Assembly (NCBI RefSeq): GCF_000242915.1
Contig: NZ_AFRZ01000001.1
Location: forward strand, 1,984,001-2,048,000
Length of the DNA stretch: 64,000 bases
Reading direction: 5' to 3'
Origin: Sulfurimonas gotlandica GD1
GTDB lineage: Bacteria > Campylobacterota > Campylobacteria > Campylobacterales > Sulfurimonadaceae
The notes beneath the pieces are model-generated. The model did no database searches, was not told where the DNA came from, and worked only from the letters and a program-made list of their open reading frames with translations. A program made the position numbers and the translations under genes. Shown here piece by piece: positions 1 to 9,136 of this stretch. Positions within the stretch are counted from its first letter, which is position 1, and each line of letters starts with the position of its first letter.

Positions 1-31
1 TTTTGAATATTTTCAGATTGGTGTGAACTAA
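1..31 (+). CDS. Possible C-terminal end of an upstream gene (partial)
   Basis: The frame starting at base 2 is open from the window edge and ends at a TAA at 29-31, encoding FEYFQIGVN. The stop lies 3 bases before the next start, typical operon spacing. Another frame also ends nearby (TGA at 24-26), so the reading frame is uncertain and no function can be given. Confidence 0.25.
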   Translation, partial: FEYFQIGVN

Positions 32-34
32 GAG

Positions 35-1000
35 TTGACTATTCTAGTATGTCGCACAGATAAGCTTGGTGATTTTATAACTGCACTTCCTTCTATGTAT
101 GTGCTTAAACATCATAATCCTAACAACAGGATTATAGCTTGTGTAGCTCCGCTAAATAAAACTTTGGCAGAGTCTTGTGACTTCATCGATGAGGTAATTG
201 TAGATAATGGCGATAGCATCTGGACTTTTGCTTCAGAGCTTCGTGCTTTAAAGATTGATGTTTCAATAACTCTCTTCTCAAGCACGCGTATAGCTTTTGT
301 CCAGTTTTTGGCACGAATTCCAAAGCGAATAGCTCCAGCAACAAAAATCGCTCAGATTTTTTATACCCATAGAGTTAAGCAAAGACGCAGCGAAGTGAAG
401 ATGGCTGAGTTTGAGTATAATCTAGAATTAACAAAAACTCTGTTTCCTGATATAAATTTAGACTATAAAAAACCGCTTTTAGAGTTTGATGATGCTAAAA
501 AGATATATGAAGTTTTTAGTATAAACAATGACATAGAAAAAGATGTAATAGCATTTCATGTTGGTTTTGGAGGTTCTTCAGATGCTAACTGGAATCTGGA
601 TGAGTATGAGGAGCTTATACATACTGTCTTGATACAAAATAAGTACCAGGTAGTGCTTACTTTTGGGCCTGATGAAAAAGAGCTTTATGAAGAGATGCAG
701 GGTAGGTTTATGGCTTACAATGTAGTCTTTTATTTTTCTCAAGAGAGTATAAGATACTTTGCAAAGCTTATAAGTAATTTTAAATTATTTGTGAGTACTT
801 CAACGGGAACTTATCATTTAGCATCTCTTGTTGGAACACCTACAATGACATTTTTTGCAGATACTTTATTTGCAAGCTCAAAGAGGTGGAAAAGTATAGG
901 TGATGAAAATAAACAGCAACACTTTATGATTCCACTTGAACAAGATAAGAGACAAAAAATGTTTGATGAAGTACTTCTTTTATTAAAAACTATAGACTAA
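35..1000 (+). CDS. Glycosyltransferase family 9 (heptosyltransferase-like)
   Basis: A 321-aa GT9-family enzyme, expected to transfer an ADP-heptose-type sugar to the LPS core at the cytoplasmic face of the inner membrane. The N-terminus carries the family signature RTDKLGDFITALPS (about residues 7-20). The C-terminal donor-binding half has the STSTGTYHLASLVGTPT stretch near residues 254-270, the place where GT9 enzymes bind ADP-heptose. The start is TTG, chosen because the family signature follows directly and a TAAGAG ribosome site precedes it. It begins the LPS locus; a second GT9 gene lies at 11939-12949. The acceptor and sugar are not readable from sequence. Confidence 0.85.
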   Translation: MTILVCRTDKLGDFITALPSMYVLKHHNPNNRIIACVAPLNKTLAESCDFIDEVIVDNGDSIWTFASELRALKIDVSITLFSSTRIAFVQFLARIPKRIAPATKIAQIFYTHRVKQRRSEVKMAEFEYNLELTKTLFPDINLDYKKPLLEFDDAKKIYEVFSINNDIEKDVIAFHVGFGGSSDANWNLDEYEELIHTVLIQNKYQVVLTFGPDEKELYEEMQGRFMAYNVVFYFSQESIRYFAKLISNFKLFVSTSTGTYHLASLVGTPTMTFFADTLFASSKRWKSIGDENKQQHFMIPLEQDKRQKMFDEVLLLLKTID

Positions 1001-1009
1001 GAATAGATA

Positions 1010-2017
1010 CTATTTAAAATTATTTTTATTATCCTCTAAATATTCTTTTAGCTCTACTTCATTTTTTATAAAATATTTTTGATTGTTTTTAGCAACATAA
1101 TCTATAAATACGTTGTGAACATAGTTTTCATTTAGATGAGACGTTCTATCACTAAATGCTATATATTTATTATCTTTCACTAAATTTGATATATCATCAA
1201 TATACCATAGCGCATGAAACCCTGTTATCCCACCATTTAGTAGTTTTGAGTATTTATCTTTCATGATTTTAATATCCATAAGTTTTAAGTACTTTTGGTA
1301 GTGAGTCGGTGTATAGTAGTCTATATGTATATTGTTAGCTTTACAAAACTTATCAATGTCTAGTAGTGCTTGAATACCATCTTCTTGGTAATATTGTGGA
1401 GTTGCTTTTGATGTGTATTTATCTGGTACATGAAATGATTCATTTGGATTTGATCTAACCATTGAACCATTTTTCTGTAAATAATAATCATAGCTATTGT
1501 TTATATTCCATTCTATGTCATTATATAGCTGCATTAATTTGTTTTTATTTACGTAAGATAAGTCCTTAAGTACATAACTCCAGTAAGAAGCATGGAACTC
1601 TATATCATAGTACTTGGAGAATGAATCAGATTGGTCACTGCCATTTAAACAGTGATCATCAACCAAGTAATAAATTCTATGTATATTTGACAGCCTTTTA
1701 TTGTCAAGTTGTTTTAAGAAGTTTAAAACACTTAAAGAGTTTCCATATAGTGATGAAGAGAAATTTAGTATAGGTATATTCGAATTGTCTGTTTGTAACC
1801 TTTGACTTCTAGATGTTCCAAATATGATTGAGTGTTTTTTTTCTTTGAGCATATCAAATAGTTTGATTGAGTAATATTTTGTAAAATAAAAGTTTTTATC
1901 TGTCAAGCTATAAGGGAGTAATCTATATGGATTTACAAGCACAAACAGTATTATTATTGAGCCAATAATTATAGAAGTTATAATTAAAAAACTTTTTATC
2001 CATTTTTTACTATTCAT
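1010..2017 (-). CDS. Membrane-anchored SGNH/AlgJ-DltD-like protein, partner of MBOAT acyltransferase
   Basis: A 335-aa protein with one N-terminal membrane helix (about residues 8-28) and an extracytoplasmic domain. The GTSRSQ block at residues 67-72 matches the nucleophile region of SGNH-like acyltransferase partners such as AlgJ/AlgX or DltD. It lies 9 bases downstream of the MBOAT gene and is transcribed with it, the usual AlgI/AlgJ-type pairing. The pair would move an acyl group (probably acetyl) across the inner membrane and attach it to a glycan. The distal His-containing motif is not obvious to me, so catalysis is inferred mainly from GTSR and context. Confidence 0.65.
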   Translation of the reverse strand: MNSKKWIKSFLIITSIIIGSIIILFVLVNPYRLLPYSLTDKNFYFTKYYSIKLFDMLKEKKHSIIFGTSRSQRLQTDNSNIPILNFSSSLYGNSLSVLNFLKQLDNKRLSNIHRIYYLVDDHCLNGSDQSDSFSKYYDIEFHASYWSYVLKDLSYVNKNKLMQLYNDIEWNINNSYDYYLQKNGSMVRSNPNESFHVPDKYTSKATPQYYQEDGIQALLDIDKFCKANNIHIDYYTPTHYQKYLKLMDIKIMKDKYSKLLNGGITGFHALWYIDDISNLVKDNKYIAFSDRTSHLNENYVHNVFIDYVAKNNQKYFIKNEVELKEYLEDNKNNFK

Positions 2018-2026
2018 TTATTTCCA

Positions 2027-3415
2027 TTAGAAGTTAAAATATAAAAACTCAGAAGCTTTATTTAGTGATAAGATGCTGTAAACAAAAAGTATTGAGATGA
2101 ACCAAGCAGTTTTTTTATTCATTTTAAAGTTTTCTAACAACTGTACAGAGTTTTTAAATGCAATAGTTAAAATAATCCCTAGTATGATATAAGAATATAT
2201 ATTGTCATCCAAGTAATCAGGTTTAAACTCTGAAAAACTGAACATTTTACTTACAATATTTAGAGCATCTTCAAATGTAGGTGCCCTAAAGAAAACCCAA
2301 GTAAAATTTATAAAGTTAAAAGTAATAAACCAAGCGATAATTTTAGGCATATGAAAGTTTAGATTTGAATATATTCTATGCACAACTAAAGCTATACCGT
2401 GTAAAAATCCCCAAAAAACAAATGTCCACCCAGCCCCATGCCAGATTCCTCCAAGTATAAAAGTGGCTAGAATATTATTGTAAGTTATAAAGTTTCCTTT
2501 TCTATTCCCACCTAGTGGAATGTATATATAATCTCTTAAAAAACGAGAGAGCGTAATATGCCATCTTCTCCAAAAGTCTTGAATATTTCTTGCTTTATAC
2601 GGGGAGTTAAAGTTAATTGGAAGTTTTATATTAAAAAGAAGTGCAGCTCCTATAGCCATGTCTGTATATCCACTAAAATCAAAATATAATTGTAAGGTAT
2701 ATGTCAAAGAAGCTGCCCAAGCTTCTAATATATGTAATGAAGCAGTATCAAGGTAATAATTATTTACATATACTGAAAAGAAGTCAGCAATACCAACTTT
2801 TTTAAACAGTCCTATGGAAAATATAAATATTCCAGCGGCAATATTTTTGTAGTTTTTTGCTAAATTCCATCTGCTTGCAAACTGTGGCATCATCTCAGCA
2901 TGATGTACTATTGGTCCTGCGATTAGTTGAGGAAAAAATGTTACAAAGAGAGCATAGTTTAAAAAGTCATATTCTGCTGTCTCTCTTCTGTAGCTGTCAA
3001 CTAAGTAAGCTATCTGTTGAAATGTAAAAAATGATATAGCTAAAGGAAGAGCTAGGTGTAACAAATTAATCTGTGAGTTAAATGCTATATTGAAGTTATT
3101 TATAAAAAAATCACTATATTTAAAGTATCCAAGAAGAGATAGATTTGCAACAACTCCAAAAGTAAGTAAGGCTTTTTTAGAAATTTTTACTTTTTTAAAG
3201 TTCTCATTTAAACTGTTTCCTATCACATAGTTAAATAGCATAGAAGATAGGATAAGAGGAAGATATGCTATATTCCACCAAGAATAAAAGAAAAGTGAAG
3301 CAAAAACTAAAAAGCCTTTAGCCCCTGTTATAAGCCTTTTATTTAAAAGGTAAAAATATATAAAAAAACTTAATGGTAGAAATAAAAATATAAACTCATA
3401 TGAATTAAAGAGCAT
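2027..3415 (-). CDS. MBOAT family membrane O-acyltransferase (AlgI/DltB-like)
   Basis: A 462-aa polytopic membrane protein with about ten hydrophobic segments. It has the AlgI-type core: FDFSGYTDMAIG, FWRRWHITLSRFLRDY near residue 281, and the invariant catalytic His in GGIWHGAGW near residue 325. Family members load an acyl group from a cytosolic donor and pass it across the membrane to modify a polysaccharide. It is the middle gene of a three-gene minus-strand unit: kinase at 3419-4162, this gene, SGNH partner at 1010-2017. Placement inside an LPS/glycan locus suggests O-acetylation of LPS or a surface polymer. Confidence 0.9.
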   Translation of the reverse strand: MLFNSYEFIFLFLPLSFFIYFYLLNKRLITGAKGFLVFASLFFYSWWNIAYLPLILSSMLFNYVIGNSLNENFKKVKISKKALLTFGVVANLSLLGYFKYSDFFINNFNIAFNSQINLLHLALPLAISFFTFQQIAYLVDSYRRETAEYDFLNYALFVTFFPQLIAGPIVHHAEMMPQFASRWNLAKNYKNIAAGIFIFSIGLFKKVGIADFFSVYVNNYYLDTASLHILEAWAASLTYTLQLYFDFSGYTDMAIGAALLFNIKLPINFNSPYKARNIQDFWRRWHITLSRFLRDYIYIPLGGNRKGNFITYNNILATFILGGIWHGAGWTFVFWGFLHGIALVVHRIYSNLNFHMPKIIAWFITFNFINFTWVFFRAPTFEDALNIVSKMFSFSEFKPDYLDDNIYSYIILGIILTIAFKNSVQLLENFKMNKKTAWFISILFVYSILSLNKASEFLYFNF

Positions 3416-3418
3416 CTA

Positions 3419-4162
3419 TTATTGTCTGCCTTTTAGTTTTCTCTTTAAAAGTACTTTATCTTTGAGTTTTTTATCATGCATTAGAATCTCACTGATCGCC
3501 TTATTTTCATCAAGTCCTGCTATCTTAGAATAGGTTTTTGCAATAGTAATTAAATCTTCTTTGTTAAACCATAGTTTGTTAAAGTTTTCTAAACCTTCAT
3601 ATCCAGTGATAGAGCGAAATTTCATGCGGTTAATATCAACAAGAGAAAATATATATTTATCGCCTTCTTTTCTTATAAGTATATTCCCACCGGAATAATC
3701 TACATGCCAAACACCTTTTTTGTGAATGTCATAAGAAAACTCTGCAAAATCTTCTAAAACTTTCTCTTTATACTTCGGTTGGTCATCTCTTATATGGGCA
3801 ATAGTAAAGTCATATTTAAACTCTTTAGATATGAAGAAGCTTTCTTTTAAAAGACCCATGTTGAAAAATTCTATATAACCGATTGCTTCAGGCGTGCTAA
3901 CTTGGAGCTCATGCAGTTTTGTAGCATTATGAAAAGCTTTGTATGCCTTTGATTTTCTTAGATAAGCGTATACAAATTGATTTAAAAAGTTTGGAACTCG
4001 AAAGGCTTTAACGACTGTTTTTATATTTTCAATTTCAATAACTTTTAGCTCATTTCTGGCTAGATGAATAGTTCCTGAGTTCTGTGAAAAGATTGATTTT
4101 ATATCTAGAAGTATATTTTTGAAGTTTTGAAATTCTTTGTTGTATTCGAGTTTGTAGGACAT
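3419..4162 (-). CDS. LPS core kinase (WaaP / Kdo kinase-like)
   Basis: A 247-aa protein kinase-fold enzyme of the lipopolysaccharide kinase (Kdo/WaaP) group. The catalytic-loop motif HVDYSGGNILI sits near residue 152 (D as base, N for metal), and the metal-binding aspartate follows in LVDINRM near residue 177. Such enzymes phosphorylate heptose or Kdo of the inner core on the cytoplasmic side. Its stop lies 3 bases from the MBOAT start, and it begins a minus-strand unit divergent from the 4213 operon across a 50-base gap with AT-rich promoter-like sequence. Phosphorylation target is inference. Confidence 0.75.
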   Translation of the reverse strand: MSYKLEYNKEFQNFKNILLDIKSIFSQNSGTIHLARNELKVIEIENIKTVVKAFRVPNFLNQFVYAYLRKSKAYKAFHNATKLHELQVSTPEAIGYIEFFNMGLLKESFFISKEFKYDFTIAHIRDDQPKYKEKVLEDFAEFSYDIHKKGVWHVDYSGGNILIRKEGDKYIFSLVDINRMKFRSITGYEGLENFNKLWFNKEDLITIAKTYSKIAGLDENKAISEILMHDKKLKDKVLLKRKLKGRQ

Positions 4163-4212
4163 GGATTTTTAGCTACTTTGTGGTAAAATTAAATAAAAAA
4201 TATTGAGTATAT

Positions 4213-4962
4213 ATGCAAAAAAATATTACAGCAACAATTATAACATTAAATGAGAAGAAACACATCCGTGAAGTAATTTTAAATGTTCAGAAAATTTGTA
4301 ACGAGGTTATAGTTGTTGATTCTTTTAGTAGTGATGAAACTTGTGAAATTGCAAGAGAACTAGGTGTTAAGGTAATAGAACAAAAGTATTTAGGTGATGG
4401 CGGTCAAAAAGCTTTTTGTGAGCAGTTCGCTACAAATGAGTGGATACTAAGTATAGATGCTGATGAGAGACTTGAAGAGGAAGCTGTCGAGTATCTTAAA
4501 AATTTCGATTATGAAAACGGAGATGCTGATGCATACTCTTTTCGCCGTAAAAGTTTCATAGGAAAAAAGTTTATAAAGCAATGGTATCCAGACCGTGTTG
4601 TTAGACTTTACAATAAATCTAAGTGTGGATATAACACTATCGGTGAACATGGAAAAGTTGAGACTGATAATTTCGTAGATTTAGATATAGATATGCTTCA
4701 CTACTCTTTTGAAAACTTTGGAGTTTTGGTTAGCAAAGCGGATAGATTCGCAGTAAACTTGGCAAAAGTAAGATACGCTGAGGGCAAAAGAGCTTCATGG
4801 TATGACCCATTTGTTCACGGAGCAGGTGCCATGTTTAAAGGTCTAATATCAAAAGGTGGAATCTTTGGCGGCATCCATGAATGGCATGTTGCTTTTGCAT
4901 CTGCTTATAACAGTTATATGAAATATGTGATTATGTTAGAGATGCAAGAAAATGAAAAATAG
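4213..4962 (+). CDS. Glycosyltransferase family 2 (WaaE-type LPS core transferase)
   Basis: A 249-aa GT2 enzyme resembling WaaE/KdtX, which add a glucose to heptose I in the LPS inner core. The nucleotide-sugar fold starts with ATIITLNEKKHI, then VVDSFSSDET, and the metal-binding DxD region appears as SIDADERL near residue 82. The protein has the family's usual length. It is first in a four-gene plus-strand run (4213-7880) in which each gene overlaps the next by 4-11 bases. That points to translational coupling and one transcript. Confidence 0.82.
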   Translation: MQKNITATIITLNEKKHIREVILNVQKICNEVIVVDSFSSDETCEIARELGVKVIEQKYLGDGGQKAFCEQFATNEWILSIDADERLEEEAVEYLKNFDYENGDADAYSFRRKSFIGKKFIKQWYPDRVVRLYNKSKCGYNTIGEHGKVETDNFVDLDIDMLHYSFENFGVLVSKADRFAVNLAKVRYAEGKRASWYDPFVHGAGAMFKGLISKGGIFGGIHEWHVAFASAYNSYMKYVIMLEMQENEK

Positions 4963-6058
4963 TAATATTTTAGAGCTTTGTTTATCCCCTGATTTGGGTG
5001 GGTTAGAACTTTATATGGTTCGTGCATCACATTTTTTACATGACAAAGCAAATGTTATAAGTGTTATAAATGAGTCTGGAAAGCTAGAACAGTACTATAA
5101 AGATACAGAATATAAGTATGAAAAAATAAAAAGAAGTTCAACCTTACTTTCTTTTTTAACTGCAAAAAAACTGGCAAAAATTATAGACGATAATAGCATC
5201 GATGTAGTTCATCTTCACTGGACGAAAGATATTCCGGTAGCTGTTTTAGCAAAACTTCTTTCAAAGAAAAAGCCTAACCTTGTTCAAACTAGAAATATGA
5301 CTATGACAAGATTTAAAGATGATTTTTATCATAGATTTTTATATAAAAATATGGACTTAATGCTTCCCGTTACATATCAAGTAAAAGAGCAGATAGAAAA
5401 CTTTATACCAAGGGATATAAGACCAAAGGTTGAGGTTTTGTATATGGGGGCGGAGAAACCTCAAATAATAAGTGATGAAGAAAAAGAGACTTTACGCGAT
5501 AAATATAATTTGGAAAAATCATTCACTATTGGAATAGTAGGCCGAATAGAAGAGGGTAAAGGGCAATATCTAGTAATAGATGCTATTAAAGAGCTTGCAA
5601 GCAAAAGGATAGATGCTAAGGCCCTTATTGTTGGTCATGCAATGAATGATACTTACTTAGAGTCTCTAAAAAACAGTATTGAAAAAGACGGTATAAGAGA
5701 GAGAATAGTATTCACAGGTTTTACCACAGAAGTCCAAAAGCTTATGCAGGTCTGTGATGTGATTGTTCTCGCAACTGATAGAGAGACTTTTGGACTCGTT
5801 TTAATAGAAGCTATGCAGTGTGAAATAGCAGTAGTTGGAAGTGACAGTGGCGGACCTTTAGAGATTATTGATGATAATGAAAATGGACTGCTATTTAAAA
5901 CTAAAGATTCAAATGATTTAGTTAAAAAGATAGAAATACTATTTAATGATAAAGCTTTAAGAAAGAATCTTGCACAAGAGGGTAAACTCAAAGCTGATGA
6001 GAAGTTTTACAGCGAGAAACAGTTTGAAAAATTAAAAATTATTTTGGAGAATTTATGA
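4952..6058 (+). CDS. Glycosyltransferase family 4
   Basis: A 368-aa GT4 (GT-B fold) enzyme. The second domain contains IVGRIEEGKGQ, then the nucleotide-sugar binding stretch ETFGLVLIEAMQCEIAVVG with the family's conserved E-x7-E pattern, and SGGPLEII. The first domain includes VVHLHWTKDI. It probably adds a hexose during LPS core or glycan assembly in the cytoplasm. It overlaps the preceding WaaE-like gene by 11 bases and the following gene by 4. Donor and acceptor cannot be told from sequence. Confidence 0.85.
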   Translation: MKNSNILELCLSPDLGGLELYMVRASHFLHDKANVISVINESGKLEQYYKDTEYKYEKIKRSSTLLSFLTAKKLAKIIDDNSIDVVHLHWTKDIPVAVLAKLLSKKKPNLVQTRNMTMTRFKDDFYHRFLYKNMDLMLPVTYQVKEQIENFIPRDIRPKVEVLYMGAEKPQIISDEEKETLRDKYNLEKSFTIGIVGRIEEGKGQYLVIDAIKELASKRIDAKALIVGHAMNDTYLESLKNSIEKDGIRERIVFTGFTTEVQKLMQVCDVIVLATDRETFGLVLIEAMQCEIAVVGSDSGGPLEIIDDNENGLLFKTKDSNDLVKKIEILFNDKALRKNLAQEGKLKADEKFYSEKQFEKLKIILENL

Positions 6059-7041
6059 AAATATTGTACATAAATACACCTACCGCAGATTATGTTCAAG
6101 ATTTAACATATACTGGACTTGTAAAAAAGTTTGGTTTAAATAATGTTATAGACTATAGATGGAATAAAAAATATCATGTTCCATATAAAAAATATCCAAA
6201 AAATATAGGTTATGTTGAAGGTTCACTATTTAGTTCAATCTTTAGAAGTTTTAATTTTAGTGAAATTGATTATGTTTTTATTGGTGCATGTAAAGTAGAG
6301 GCATTTGAGACTTATATTGAAATAGCACATAAGATACCTTCACATGTACCTGTGATATTTATAGATGGTGGTGATGGCAATAAAGTAGGGATAGACTTGG
6401 TGGCTTATAAAAGACCAGATTTGTATGAAAAAGCATTATCTGTTCGCCCTTTTGACTTTACATTTAAAAGAGAATATTTGATTGATGGAGTTTATGATTC
6501 AAATGTAGCACCTCTTCCAATGTCTTTTAACTTTGATAGATTACCATCTCTTCCAACGGACCATAAATATGATGTCTCATTTTGGGCTGTTGAATCACAC
6601 ACATTAAGGACTCAAGCATTAGATATGCTAGAGAATATGTATGACTGTAAAGAAAATGGTACTACAAGAAATCAGAAATTTAGCAAATATAAAAGAAAAG
6701 GTTCATTCTATCTTCAAGAATTAGCTGACTGTAAAATAATCATAAATATCAGAGGTGGTGGCTGGGATACAATGCGTTATTGGGAAACTCCGGCTGTCGG
6801 TGCATTTATGCTTAGTCAAAAACCTCAGATTGTTATACCTGATAATTTTGAGCATGAAAAAGATGTTGTGTTTTTTAAAGATGATTTATCAGATTTACAA
6901 GATCTTTGTGATTTTTACTTGAAAAATGATGCTAAACGAGAAGAGATAGCAAAATCTGGATTACAAAAGATGAAAGACTTTCATACAGACGAGAAGAGAA
7001 TAGATTATATTTTTAAAACAATAAATAAAGAAATGAAATGA
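6055..7041 (+). CDS. CgeB-like glycosyltransferase (GT group 1, C-terminal type)
   Basis: A 328-aa protein whose C-terminal half resembles CgeB / group 1 glycosyltransferases: INIRGGGWDTMRYWETPAVGAF followed by VVFFKDDLSDLQDL. These regions match the E-containing nucleotide-sugar pocket and the trailing helix typical of the group. The N-terminal half is poorly conserved and may bind an acceptor specific to this glycan. It overlaps both neighbours by 4 bases (ATGA), so it is co-translated with the GT4 and GT2 genes. The exact sugar is unknown. Confidence 0.65.
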   Translation: MKILYINTPTADYVQDLTYTGLVKKFGLNNVIDYRWNKKYHVPYKKYPKNIGYVEGSLFSSIFRSFNFSEIDYVFIGACKVEAFETYIEIAHKIPSHVPVIFIDGGDGNKVGIDLVAYKRPDLYEKALSVRPFDFTFKREYLIDGVYDSNVAPLPMSFNFDRLPSLPTDHKYDVSFWAVESHTLRTQALDMLENMYDCKENGTTRNQKFSKYKRKGSFYLQELADCKIIINIRGGGWDTMRYWETPAVGAFMLSQKPQIVIPDNFEHEKDVVFFKDDLSDLQDLCDFYLKNDAKREEIAKSGLQKMKDFHTDEKRIDYIFKTINKEMK

Positions 7042-7880
7042 AAGTAAGTTTAATAGTAGCTGTTTATAAAGATATTGAAGCTCTTGATTTAATAGTGCAA
7101 GCTCTAAAAACTCAGACATACAAAAACTTTGAGTTTATAATCGCAGAAGATAATAACTCTAAAGAGATGAAAGATTATGTTAGTTCAATTGAAGGTATAG
7201 AAGTAAAGCATACATTCCAAGAAGATAGTGGTATAAGAAAGATGAGGTCACTCAATAATGCTATTATAGCTAGTGAAGGAGACTATCTTGTATATATTGA
7301 TGGTGATTGTATCCCTTATTCAACTTTTATTGAGTCACATATTAAACTTGCTGAAGATGGATATATTGTTAGTGGCAGAAGATGTAATCTAGGTCCAAGG
7401 TATGCACAAAAGCTAAGGTCAAAAGAGATGACTCCATTTGAGTTGGAAAAGTCATTTGTATGGAGGTTTCCATTTATTGCAAAGGACGCTATAGAGAGAC
7501 ATGCTGAAGCAGGATTTTATTTTTCTCCAGATGGGTTTATATATAATAACTTTTTGAAAAACAGCAATAGAAGTACTAATATGCTCGGCTGCAATTATTC
7601 ATGCTTTAAAAAAGATATGTTAGCCATCAACGGATACGATGAAGGATATGGACAGTCTGCAGTAGGTGATGATACTGATCTGCAGTGGCGGTTTAAAGGT
7701 TTAGGCTTAAAAGTAAAATCAGCTAAAAATGTTGCCAATATATTTCATCTCTATCATGAAAGAGGATTTAGAAAAGACATCCCATGGGAAATGGAGCTTG
7801 AGAAAATGAAAATAAATAGATCAGATAATATTTTTGTATGTAAAAAAGGACTTAATAGTCACGATAATTTTTCTAAATAG
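7038..7880 (+). CDS. Glycosyltransferase family 2 with galactosyltransferase-type C-terminus
   Basis: A 280-aa GT2 enzyme. The N-terminal Rossmann-like part has SLIVAVYKDIEALDL and the DxD-type motif YIDGDCIPY near residue 92. The C-terminal part (MLGCNYSCFKKDMLAINGYDE...GDDTDLQWRF) matches the galactosyltransferase/chondroitin-polymerase-like module, where GYDE and DDTD bind metal and acceptor. It closes the 4213-7880 operon and converges with the O-antigen ligase gene across 23 bases. Confidence 0.82.
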   Translation: MKVSLIVAVYKDIEALDLIVQALKTQTYKNFEFIIAEDNNSKEMKDYVSSIEGIEVKHTFQEDSGIRKMRSLNNAIIASEGDYLVYIDGDCIPYSTFIESHIKLAEDGYIVSGRRCNLGPRYAQKLRSKEMTPFELEKSFVWRFPFIAKDAIERHAEAGFYFSPDGFIYNNFLKNSNRSTNMLGCNYSCFKKDMLAINGYDEGYGQSAVGDDTDLQWRFKGLGLKVKSAKNVANIFHLYHERGFRKDIPWEMELEKMKINRSDNIFVCKKGLNSHDNFSK

Positions 7881-7903
7881 AGTATATGAATTATATTTTA
7901 TCT

Positions 7904-9136
7904 TTATACAGAAGACGAATTAATGCTTTTATTTTTGTAAACAACTATTGATAATAGTAAAAATATCAACATAAAAATTGTATTATATGGTTTCATTAGC
8001 AACAAAATATCAAAGATACCAGAAAAAAATGTTATAGAAAAAAATACAATTCCAATTGTAAAAAATAATTCTAAGTCCCGTAAATAGTATAAAAGTAAGA
8101 AGACACTGCTCCACAATAATATATACCCAATTATTCCATATCTAGTTAAGGTGTCAAGGTGTTGATTGTGAAATGACCTTAACCACGTAGAATCACTTGG
8201 ATGAGTTTTAGTATAATTAATAAATTCATCTATATTGTCTCCAGCTCCAGTACCAAATATGGGGTTTTCTTTTACTATATGTATTCCTGCAAACCACATA
8301 TATGCTCTACCACCCCAGCTTCCTGAAAAATTGTTATTTTGAACTTCTTTGAGCTCATTGATTCCATATTTAAATTTATCTATTTTATTAAAGCTATTTA
8401 ATAGATATAGACTGGTAGATATAAGAATAATTATAGTAATAAGAATTTTTATATTAAGAATATTTTTTCTGTATATAATAAATAGAAAAAATATTGTTAT
8501 AAAAAAAGAAAGCTGGCCTGATCTGCCATTATTTATAAACAGTCCTATTAATGATAAAAATGTAATAATTAAAAAAATGGTTTTTAGTGCATTTGATTTA
8601 CTATAGTACGATATTAATAGTGAAGATAGGGTTCCAATTGCCATGTATATGGTTACTATGGAGTAAGATAATATTCCTCTTGGATTAGAGATATTGTTTT
8701 GGAATACATGTAGTACATTTAAATATATTAAAATTGAGAAGAGAGCATACCCTCCTATACTAAGAACAAATACATATAACCCATTTTTTGCTTGCTCCTT
8801 TGTTAATGTTGTAAAAAGAACAGGTATCATGATCCAGTAGTATTTATAATATTTTAAAGCGGTTTTAGCTGTTTCAAAGTTATCTGTCCATAGAAGTGAG
8901 AGATAAGAATATGCAAAAAATAAAATGATTAATAGTAGTGGTTTAAATTCAAAAATTATTTTTAATTTTGAAAAATATTCTCTTTTTTTACCAATAATTA
9001 ACCACCAGATAAGTAAAATAATGCTCAAAACACCCATTTGACCATTTGAAAAATTCCATGGCATTAAAAAGATATATAAATAAATATAACTTATGAAGTA
9101 GTCTTCTTTTATTTTATTCATCGCTATTGCAAACAT
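7904..9136 (-). CDS. O-antigen ligase family membrane protein (WaaL/Wzy_C type)
   Basis: A 410-aa polytopic membrane protein with about ten to twelve hydrophobic helices and one larger periplasmic loop near residues 260-320. That loop carries GTGAGDNIDEF and HNQHLDTLTRYGIIGYILL, the pattern of the Wzy_C / O-antigen ligase family, where a conserved His is essential. It would join a lipid-linked glycan to lipid A-core in the periplasm. Ligase and polymerase activity cannot be separated by sequence alone. Its ATG overlaps the stop of the upstream epimerase gene by one base (TAATG). Confidence 0.8.
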   Translation of the reverse strand: MFAIAMNKIKEDYFISYIYLYIFLMPWNFSNGQMGVLSIILLIWWLIIGKKREYFSKLKIIFEFKPLLLIILFFAYSYLSLLWTDNFETAKTALKYYKYYWIMIPVLFTTLTKEQAKNGLYVFVLSIGGYALFSILIYLNVLHVFQNNISNPRGILSYSIVTIYMAIGTLSSLLISYYSKSNALKTIFLIITFLSLIGLFINNGRSGQLSFFITIFFLFIIYRKNILNIKILITIIILISTSLYLLNSFNKIDKFKYGINELKEVQNNNFSGSWGGRAYMWFAGIHIVKENPIFGTGAGDNIDEFINYTKTHPSDSTWLRSFHNQHLDTLTRYGIIGYILLWSSVFLLLYYLRDLELFFTIGIVFFSITFFSGIFDILLLMKPYNTIFMLIFLLLSIVVYKNKSINSSSV

